A DNA stretch of 64,000 nt from Micromonospora sp. LH3U1 (GTDB lineage: Bacteria > Actinomycetota > Actinomycetes > Mycobacteriales > Micromonosporaceae): positions 3,471,501-3,535,500 of the forward strand of contig NZ_CP116936.1 in assembly GCF_028475105.1 (NCBI RefSeq). The letters run 5' to 3'. Shown here piece after piece: positions 46,179 through 54,538 of the stretch; positions within the stretch are counted from its first letter, which is position 1; every line of letters begins with the position of its first letter. The notes under the pieces were generated by a model. It worked only from the letters and a program-made list of their open reading frames with translations, was not told the origin of the DNA and ran no database searches. A program made the translations under genes and the position numbers.

Positions 46179-48509
46179 TCAGGCGTTGCGGAGGAGCCTC
46201 CACCGGTTGTCCGCGCTGCCGTTGTCCGAATCCTGTACGGCCTGCGCGCCCCAGGCGGTCGATCCGTTCAGGATCCCGAGTAGCTTGCCGCTGTTGACGT
46301 TGCGGATCCGGTAGGTGCCGTCGCCGTTGTCGACGAGGGTCCAGCGGTGGTCGGCGGTGCCGTTGTCCGACCATTGCAGGACCCGAGCGTTGTCGGCGGT
46401 GGACATGTTCTCCACGCCCAGCACCTTGCCACTGTTGACGTTGCGGAACCGGACGGCGCTGCCGTCGGTGACGACCACCCAGTTGTGGTCCGCGGTGCCG
46501 CTGTCGCCCCACTGCACCGCAAGTCCACCGTCGGCGGTGGACATGTTCTGGACACCGAGGACCAGGCCGGTACCGACGTTGACCAGACGGCTGCTGCCGC
46601 CCGTGGTGCCGCCGGTGGTGCTCCAGTAGACGGTGTAGTTGTATCCGTGGGCATCCTGGAATGGGGCGAGGGGCACCGTGGAACCGTTCGCGCTGGCGGT
46701 GAACGCGAGCGAGGTGGTGCTGGTGCGGGTGATCGAGGAGGTGGTGAGTGACGGCAGGGCGCTCAGGGCGGTGTTGCCGTAGTTGCCGGCCAGCACCGCC
46801 GGGCCGTACGTGATCGCGGCGACGTTGGCGTTGTCGTTGGCCGCTCGGATGGCGACCTGCATCGGCAGTCGTACGGTGATGGTGTCGCCGGCGGCCCAGG
46901 TGCGGGTGACCGTGGCGTAGCTGCCCGGTGTGGTGGCGACGTTCTCCACCGCGCCGTTGACGGCGATCGTCGCGCCGCTGGTCCAGGACGGGATCCGCAC
47001 CCGGATGCTCCACGAGCCGCTCATCGACCCGGACAGCGTCAGGGTGGTGGTGTCACTGACCGGGTAGCTGGTGCTCTGGGTGACCGTGATGCCGCGCTGC
47101 GACCAGGTCAGCACCGACGGCGTGAACAGGTTCACGGTCAGCGTGGTGCCGTTGTAGAAGTAGATGGAGTCCATCAACCTCGTGTTGATCTCCAGGCCGG
47201 TGCCCTGACAGCACCAGAACGAGTTGTAGTCGGTGCTCCAGGTGCCGCCGCCCCACGCCGGGCCCACGCCTCGACGCCCGCCCGGCCTGAGCGGGGTGAA
47301 GTACGTGATGTGGCCGTGGTTGTCGGCCGGGTTCTGTCCACCGATCAGGTGGTTGATCATCGCGCGCTCGTAGAAGTCGAAGTAGTCGGTCCGGTTCGGG
47401 TCGAGCAGCCACAGCTCCCGGGTCAGTTTGAGCATGTTGTAGGTGTTGCACTGCTCGCAGGTGTCGTTGCTGAGGTAACCGGCGATCGCGTTGGGTGCCC
47501 GGAAGTGCTCGGCCTGACTGTTGCCGCCGATGACGTAGGAGTGCGCGCCGACGGTGATGTTCCACGCGTTGCTGGCGATGTCCCGGTAACGGGTGGTCCC
47601 GGTGGCCTTGAACTCCCGGGCGGCGCCCACCCACTTGGGCACCTGCGTGTTGGCGTGCAGCCCGGAGAGCTGGTCCTGGTTGGCCGCCAGCGGGTTGAAC
47701 ACCGCGGCGTGGTCGAACCGCTGGGCGGTGGCGAGCCACCGGCCGTCACCGGTCTGCTGGTAGATGTCGGTCAACACGTCGTTCATGCCACCGAACTCGG
47801 TGCCCAGCATCGACTGCATCTGGCTGGAGCTCAACCGGGACGTCCGGGTGTCGACCCAACCCGCCAACGCCAGCAACACCGTGCGGGCCTGCGTGTTGCC
47901 GGTGTAGCGCCAGACGTCGAGCAGCCCCGCGAGGGTCTTGTGGATGCAGTAGTAGGGCACGTTGCCGTTGGACAACGTCCGTGCCTCGAGCGCCGTGAAG
48001 TCGGACTCCGGGAAGCCGGAGAGGTAACCCGCGCCGAACCCGGCAGCCCCGTTGTTCGCCTGGCACTTGGCCAGCTCGGCCACCATGTAGTTCGCCTTGT
48101 CCCGGCAGGTGGTGTCGCCCAGCACCGCGTACCCGTACGCCCAGGCGGTCAGGAAGTGCCCCTGCATGTGGGTCCGGAACGGGAAGTTCGGCGCGTCCCA
48201 GCCTCCGTTGGTGGCGGCACCGTTGGTGGACAGCCGGTGGTTGGCGCGGAAGTTGTAGAGCAGGCGGTCGACGTCGACGAACCGCAGATAGTTCAGCGTC
48301 CGCGTCTGGTTGTCCATCCAGCGGCCGGTGGTGAGCCGCACCTGACCGAGGTCGAACGAGTACGCCGAGACGCCGAGGTCCGACCGGGCCGGTGGCACCA
48401 CGGCCGCGGCCGCGCTGCCGGCGGCGAAGGTGGTGCCGGTCGCGGACAGCACAACGGTGGCTCCTGCGGCCTGAAGGAGGTGGCGGCGGCTGAGGGGCAG
48501 GGGTGACAT
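46179..48509 (-). CDS. Secreted GH127-like beta-L-arabinofuranosidase with ricin-type lectin
   Basis: 776-aa enzyme. A twin-arginine signal (SRRHLLQAAGATVVL) leads to the (alpha/alpha)6 barrel of GH127/GH146. The zinc-thiolate site is visible: E352 and C354 in CEQCNTYN, C433 and C434 in FWCCQGTGLE, with C433 the expected nucleophile and E334 (SQAEHF) the likely acid/base. C-terminal residues about 645-776 hold three ricin-B (CBM13) repeats ending in QWGDSG, QWSDNG and QDSDNG motifs. It would release beta-L-arabinofuranose from plant glycans. ATG has GGAGG upstream; it lies 18 nt after the GH43-AbfB gene in one operon. Confidence 0.92.
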   Translation of the reverse strand: MSPLPLSRRHLLQAAGATVVLSATGTTFAAGSAAAAVVPPARSDLGVSAYSFDLGQVRLTTGRWMDNQTRTLNYLRFVDVDRLLYNFRANHRLSTNGAATNGGWDAPNFPFRTHMQGHFLTAWAYGYAVLGDTTCRDKANYMVAELAKCQANNGAAGFGAGYLSGFPESDFTALEARTLSNGNVPYYCIHKTLAGLLDVWRYTGNTQARTVLLALAGWVDTRTSRLSSSQMQSMLGTEFGGMNDVLTDIYQQTGDGRWLATAQRFDHAAVFNPLAANQDQLSGLHANTQVPKWVGAAREFKATGTTRYRDIASNAWNITVGAHSYVIGGNSQAEHFRAPNAIAGYLSNDTCEQCNTYNMLKLTRELWLLDPNRTDYFDFYERAMINHLIGGQNPADNHGHITYFTPLRPGGRRGVGPAWGGGTWSTDYNSFWCCQGTGLEINTRLMDSIYFYNGTTLTVNLFTPSVLTWSQRGITVTQSTSYPVSDTTTLTLSGSMSGSWSIRVRIPSWTSGATIAVNGAVENVATTPGSYATVTRTWAAGDTITVRLPMQVAIRAANDNANVAAITYGPAVLAGNYGNTALSALPSLTTSSITRTSTTSLAFTASANGSTVPLAPFQDAHGYNYTVYWSTTGGTTGGSSRLVNVGTGLVLGVQNMSTADGGLAVQWGDSGTADHNWVVVTDGSAVRFRNVNSGKVLGVENMSTADNARVLQWSDNGTADHRWTLVDNGDGTYRIRNVNSGKLLGILNGSTAWGAQAVQDSDNGSADNRWRLLRNA

Positions 48510-48527
48510 GGATCCTCCAGGGGAGTG

Positions 48528-49913
48528 CTACGGGGTGATTCGGAAGGTGGCGTCCTGGCGGTCGGCGGCGCTCGAACTGCTGCTGAGCGGATCGATGCGC
48601 AACAGGTAGTTGGCGTGTCGCAGGTAGCGGGTCGGGAAGTTGTACGAGCGGAACGACGTCCAGGCGGCGTCGGCGAGCCCTGCCGTCCGGTAGAAGGTGG
48701 CGTCGGCCCGGAACACCGAGGTGTTCTCGTTCGCGGCGAGCCGGACCTCGTAGTTGTAGTGCCGGAGGTAGGAGCCGGGATAGTTCACCGACTGGAAGGA
48801 CACCCCGGTGGAGTCGGCGAGTCCGGGCACCATCCGCCACATCTGGTCCTGGTACGGGTCGAACGGGTACGCGTCCAGCCGGGCCACGTTGTCGGCGTGC
48901 CGGACGTAACGGTCGGGCAGGTTGGACGACTTCAACCGGACCCAGTTCGGCGTCCCCCAGCGGGCGATCAGGCCGTTGTACTCCGCGTCCGTGATACCGA
49001 CCATCGAGCCGTGCTTCGCGTTCATCGGCGGCGTGTAGTCGCGCTGGTTCATCGGGGTCCACGAGTTGCCCCCGATGGTGGTGGTCGACCAGGCGTAGTA
49101 GTCGTTGTTGACCGGGCCGTACGAGTCGCCCCACAGCCGCCAGCCACTGCCGTCGATCGCCTTGACCAGCAGCGGAGCCTCGATGCCGGTGCCCTGGAGG
49201 AGCCCGCTGGTGTACGTGGTGAAGCTGTTCGGGGCGCCGGTGCTGGACCGGGCGCCGTAGAGGTTCCCGTTGCCGAGATTCTTGTAGTAGAGGTACGTGG
49301 TGCCGCCGTCGACGACGACGTCTCCGTCGAGGACGCCGAAGCCGGGGCTGAAGAACACCTGCGGCGAGCTGACCGTCTGGAAGTCGCTGGTGTAGTTGAC
49401 CAGGAAGACGTCCTGGCCGTTGTTGGCCGAGTAGACGATGGCGTACTGGCCGCGGGCGGCGTCCCAGAAAGCGGTTGGGGCCCAGGTGTGGGTGTTCAGC
49501 GTGTGCATCCGGATCCGGCGGTATCCGGTGAGGCTCGTCAGGTCGGTCGAGTCCCAGACGTGCAGGTACTGACTGTTCAGGCCGAAGTTGGTGCCCTTCA
49601 GATCCGTGGCGAGCACGACGAAGGTGCCGTCCTGCTTGCGGAGGACGAACGGGTCCCGCAGGCCCAGCTGGCCGGCTGTCGGCGTGACGACCGGGTTGTT
49701 CTGGTTGAGCGGCGTCCAGTTGAGGCCGTCGCGACTGACGGCGAGGTGCAGGCCGTAGTCCGCGCCCTGGAACTGGGGAGTTTCGGTGAAGTAGGCCATC
49801 ACGTATGCGGTGTTCGCCGCGGCGAGGGCGGCGTGCGGGAGACTCAGCACGCCGGTGGTGGCGGCAGCGGTGGACAGTGCGCCCAGGGTGAACGCGCGTC
49901 TGGTCAACGGCAC
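48528..49913 (-). CDS. Secreted GH43 arabinofuranosidase with AbfB (CBM42) domain
   Basis: 461-aa enzyme with a Tat-like signal (LTRRAFTLGALSTAAATTG). The five-bladed GH43-type propeller spans about 35-310, with LGLRDPFVLRKQDG and TGIEAPLLVKAIDG carrying the likely catalytic Asp and Glu. A CBM42 (AbfB) beta-trefoil follows (about 315-461), with FQSVNYPGSYLRHYNYEV-type repeats that bind arabinose side chains. The pairing resembles exo-1,5-alpha-L-arabinofuranosidases of Streptomyces. First gene of a leftward operon; an operator candidate lies at 50004-50017. Confidence 0.9.
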   Translation of the reverse strand: MPLTRRAFTLGALSTAAATTGVLSLPHAALAAANTAYVMAYFTETPQFQGADYGLHLAVSRDGLNWTPLNQNNPVVTPTAGQLGLRDPFVLRKQDGTFVVLATDLKGTNFGLNSQYLHVWDSTDLTSLTGYRRIRMHTLNTHTWAPTAFWDAARGQYAIVYSANNGQDVFLVNYTSDFQTVSSPQVFFSPGFGVLDGDVVVDGGTTYLYYKNLGNGNLYGARSSTGAPNSFTTYTSGLLQGTGIEAPLLVKAIDGSGWRLWGDSYGPVNNDYYAWSTTTIGGNSWTPMNQRDYTPPMNAKHGSMVGITDAEYNGLIARWGTPNWVRLKSSNLPDRYVRHADNVARLDAYPFDPYQDQMWRMVPGLADSTGVSFQSVNYPGSYLRHYNYEVRLAANENTSVFRADATFYRTAGLADAAWTSFRSYNFPTRYLRHANYLLRIDPLSSSSSAADRQDATFRITP

Positions 49914-50003
49914 GGTAGGCGACCTTTCTGACGGCGGGACGGGTTGGTGGCCAGCGCCCGGAGCGGCAGCGCGTCAGAGCGGCCATTTATAGCGAGATGT
50001 CTA

Positions 50004-50017
50004 TGTGATCGCTAACA
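50004..50017. promoter_or_regulatory. LacI-type operator candidate, site 1
   Basis: TGTGATCGCTAACA, one mismatch from TGTTATCGCTAACA, inside a 20-bp imperfect palindrome (50001-50020) with CTATGT/ACATAG ends. It is 91 nt before the GH43-AbfB start on the minus strand, within the 377-nt divergent gap 49914-50290. Confidence 0.65.
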
Positions 50018-50236
50018 TAGTTGTTCCGTAACACGCCCGCAACCCCCCGCGTCGCGGGCGGTCACTGTTGGTGACCGACTGCCCTCCCGTTGACGCCCGC
50101 GACGACTCTCAGTACGGTGCATCGTAAATCTTCGATGTCAGCGCCGAAACATCGTTGCTGCGGTGGGGTTACGCCGTTCATCTCGCGCCATGCAAAAACC
50201 CAGGTCACGTAAGTAGGGGAGGTGTCGTTGACCTTC

Positions 50237-50250
50237 TGTTAGCGATAACA
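50237..50250. promoter_or_regulatory. LacI-type operator candidate, site 2
   Basis: TGTTAGCGATAACA, exactly the reverse complement of TGTTATCGCTAACA, 40 nt before the GTG of the rightward GH43 gene, where a repressor would block the promoter or early elongation. Confidence 0.7.
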
Positions 50251-50290
50251 CCACGTCCGACATCGCACGGCACACTCTCTGGGAGTAATC

Positions 50291-52138
50291 GTGAAGGTGG
50301 CAAGAGGAACCACGAATCGGACCAGCCAAAGAGCCAGGCGCGCCGTCGCCTGGCTGGCGAGCCTGGCCTGCGTCCTCGCCCTGGTCCCCGGCGCGGCCAA
50401 GGCCGACAACCCCATCGTTCAGCACATCTACACCGCGGACCCGGCGCCGTTGGTGCACAACGGCCGGGTGTACCTCTACACCGGACATGACGAGGACGGC
50501 TCCACGTACTTCACCATGCGGGAGTGGCGGGTGTGGTCGTCCGCCGACATGGTGAACTGGACCGACCACGGCTCGCCGATGAACCTGGCGACTTTCGCCT
50601 GGGCGGACGCCAACGCGTGGGCTGGTCAGGTCATCGCCCGCAACGGGAAGTTCTACTGGTACGTGCCGGTACGCCAGCGCTCGAATGGGCAGATGGTGAT
50701 CGGAGTGGGGGTGGCGGACAGCCCGACCGGGCCGTTCCGGGACGCGATTGGTCGGCCCCTGGTGGGCAACGGTGAGATCGATCCGACCGTGTTCGTCGAC
50801 GATGATGGTCAGGCGTACCTGTACTGGGGTAACCCGGGTCTGTGGTACGTGAAGTTGAACCCGGACATGATTTCTTTCTCGGGCAGCGCGACCAGGATTC
50901 CGCTGACCACAGCGGGTTTCGGCACCCGTAGCGGGAATGCGAGTCGGCCCACCCTGTATGAGGAGGGGCCGTGGGTGTTCAAGCGCAACGGCTTGTATTA
51001 CAACGTGTTCGCGGCGGAGTGCTGCTCGGAGTTCATCGCGTACTCGACCGCTCCGGGTCCGACCGGGCCCTGGACGTATCGGGGGACGATCATGCCCCGG
51101 CAGGGCAGTAGTTTCACCAATCACGCGGGTGTGATCGATTTCAACGGCGGATCGTATTTCTTCTATCACAACGGTGCGCTGTCCGGTGGTGGTGGCTACA
51201 CCCGATCGGTCGCGGTGGAGAAGTTCACCTACAACTCCAATGGCACGTTCCCGACGATCACCATGAGCACCACGGGGGCGCCGCAGGTGGGCACGTTGAA
51301 CCCGTACGTGCGGCAGGAGGCCGAGACGATCGCGTGGGGTTCGGGGATCGAGACCGAACCGTCCAGCGAAGGCGGTATGAACGTCGGCTGGATCGAGAAC
51401 GGCGACTACGTCAAGGTCAAGGGCGTCGCGTTCGGCGCTGGTGCGACCTCGTTCACCGCCCGGGTCGCCTCGGCCACCAGCGGCGGCCGCATCGAGGTAC
51501 GGCTCGACAACAGCAACGGCCCACTGGTGGGCACCTGCACCGTGCCGGGCACCGGCGGCTGGCAGTCCTGGGCCACCGCCACCTGCGCGGTGAGCGGTGC
51601 GACCGGGACGCATGACCTGTTCCTCCGCTTCGCCGGCGGCACCGGCAACCTGTTCAACATGAACTGGTGGCAGTTCGGCGGCGGCACCGGTGGCACCGGA
51701 AACCTGCTCACCAACGGCAACGTGGAGAGCGGCACGACGGGCTGGGGTGTGAACGGCAGCGGGACGCTGTCGTCGAACACCGCTGTCGTGCACGGCGGCA
51801 CCGGCTCACTGTCGATCACCGGTCGGGCCTCCGCGTGGAACGGCCCCAGCCAGGACGTGACCTCGAAGCTCACCAACGGCAAGAGCTACACCACGAACGT
51901 CTGGGTACGGGCGCAGAGCGGCACACCGTCCGCTAAGGCGACCCTCGCGCTGACCGCCAACGGCACGACGAACTACGTGCAGCTGACCCCGGCGGCGGGG
52001 GTGAACGCCAACGGCTGGACCCTGCTCACCGGCACGGCGACGGCGTCGTGGAGCGGCACGCTGTCCAGCGCCACCTTCTATGTCGAGACGGCAGCGGGCA
52101 CCGACAGTCTCCTCGTCGACGACGTCTCGTTCGAGTGA
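50291..52138 (+). CDS. Secreted GH43 xylosidase/arabinofuranosidase with CBM6 and a second CBM
   Basis: 615-aa enzyme. Signal peptide to about residue 38 (ending AAKA). The GH43 propeller (about 40-335) shows base D50 in YTADPAPLV, D164 in GEIDPTVFVDDDG and acid E225 in YEEGPWVFKRNG. A CBM6 (about 345-475; RQEAETIAWGSGIETE to MNWWQFG) is followed by a CBM4/9/22-like module (about 483-615; NLLTNGNVESGTTGWGVN to LLVDDVSFE). Acts on xylan or arabinoxylan chains. Codons from about 50690 to 51310 are richer in T-ending forms than the flanks. Confidence 0.92.
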   Translation: MKVARGTTNRTSQRARRAVAWLASLACVLALVPGAAKADNPIVQHIYTADPAPLVHNGRVYLYTGHDEDGSTYFTMREWRVWSSADMVNWTDHGSPMNLATFAWADANAWAGQVIARNGKFYWYVPVRQRSNGQMVIGVGVADSPTGPFRDAIGRPLVGNGEIDPTVFVDDDGQAYLYWGNPGLWYVKLNPDMISFSGSATRIPLTTAGFGTRSGNASRPTLYEEGPWVFKRNGLYYNVFAAECCSEFIAYSTAPGPTGPWTYRGTIMPRQGSSFTNHAGVIDFNGGSYFFYHNGALSGGGGYTRSVAVEKFTYNSNGTFPTITMSTTGAPQVGTLNPYVRQEAETIAWGSGIETEPSSEGGMNVGWIENGDYVKVKGVAFGAGATSFTARVASATSGGRIEVRLDNSNGPLVGTCTVPGTGGWQSWATATCAVSGATGTHDLFLRFAGGTGNLFNMNWWQFGGGTGGTGNLLTNGNVESGTTGWGVNGSGTLSSNTAVVHGGTGSLSITGRASAWNGPSQDVTSKLTNGKSYTTNVWVRAQSGTPSAKATLALTANGTTNYVQLTPAAGVNANGWTLLTGTATASWSGTLSSATFYVETAAGTDSLLVDDVSFE

Positions 52139-52140
52139 CG

Positions 52141-52180
52141 CGCGGTGCCGGAGCCGTGCTCGCGCGGCTCCGGCACCGCG
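52141..52180 (+). terminator. Hairpin after GH43 gene
   Basis: A 16-bp perfect stem, CGCGGTGCCGGAGCCG (52141-52156) with its complement at 52165-52180 and an 8-nt loop, starting 2 nt after the stop. Confidence 0.8.
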
Positions 52181-52252
52181 ATGGCACGAACCGCCGGTAC
52201 GGACAACAGCGACGCACTCTCGACGCGGATCGTTACGGCTTGACGAACGGCA

Positions 52253-52266
52253 TGTTATCGCTCACA
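52253..52266. promoter_or_regulatory. LacI-type operator candidate, site 3
   Basis: TGTTATCGCTCACA, one mismatch from TGTTATCGCTAACA, in the 389-nt gap 52139-52527, 261 nt before the xylanase start. Apart from this site and the hairpin at 52141-52180, the gap shows no gene. Confidence 0.6.
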
Positions 52267-52278
52267 GTCGATGGTTGA

Positions 52279-53913
<1,635 letters not shown>

Positions 53914-53942
53914 CCACGGAATGAGTGACTGAACCGCCCGTC

Positions 53943-53988
53943 GTCGGCCGGTGCGGAGGACCACTGTTGGTCCTCCGCACCGGCCGAC
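53943..53988. terminator. Strong bidirectional terminator between GH10 and GH81 genes
   Basis: A 21-bp perfect stem (arms 53943-53963 and 53968-53988, starting GTCGGCCGGTGCGGAGG) with loop CTGT, between convergent genes. Confidence 0.88.
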
Positions 53989-54012
53989 CTGGTGTCGCGA
54001 CGTGCGGGTCGA

Positions 54013-54538
54013 TCAGGAGTACGGAAGCCGCAGCACCGACTGGTTGCCGATGCCCACGGTGCTGGGGTTGTTGCCGATCGCCGACCAGATCTCCACCCGG
54101 ACCGTGCCGTTGCTCAGCGCGCCCAACGTGCCGGTGGCCGAGGACAGCCCGGCGCTCTGGGTGTAGTGCTCGTAGCCGGAGACCGGATCGGTGGCGAAGT
54201 AGCGTGAGGTCTCCACCCGTTCCCAGCTGCCGTTGCCGGTGAGGTCGTAGGAGATCCGCACCTGCACACCGTTGCCGACCGCCGATCCGGCGTCCACGAA
54301 CAGGTCGAACGCGGTCTGCCCGCCGGAATAGGCGAGGTTGAGGCCGGTCGCCGTGAAGACCTGCGCGTTGGTCGGCGTACCGTCGTGGTTTCCGTTGGCC
54401 GCCGCGACCGTCGTCGTGGCCGCGCTACCGGCGGCGCCCAACCCGCCCCCGGGCAGCAGGTACCGCGTCGGACTGCCCGTGGTCGGTGGCGGGGTGGTCG
54501 GTGGCGGGGTGGTCGGTGGCGGGGTGGTCGGTGGGGGT
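54013..54538 (-). pseudogene. Out-of-frame CBM56-like module of the GH81 gene
   Basis: In a different frame from the GH81 reading frame, this stretch encodes a PTTPPP linker followed by a domain: LNLAYSGGQTAFDLFVDAG, VQVRISYDLTGNGSWERVET, GTVRVEIWSAIGNNPSTVGI, ending LRLPYS at TGA 54013-54015. It resembles CBM56, the beta-1,3-glucan-binding module usual behind GH81 catalytic domains. It has no plausible start of its own, so as sequenced it is made only if the ribosome slips back one base near 54533-54537. Confidence 0.8.

Noticed and set aside
47746..49986. A 746-codon minus-strand frame overlapping GH127 and GH43-AbfB
   Set aside because: It crosses two real genes in another frame and consists of Arg/Pro-rich shadow residues.
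54013..54441. The CBM56-like stretch as an independent gene
   Set aside because: No ribosome site or signal peptide; the linker and frame relation show it is the severed end of the GH81 gene.
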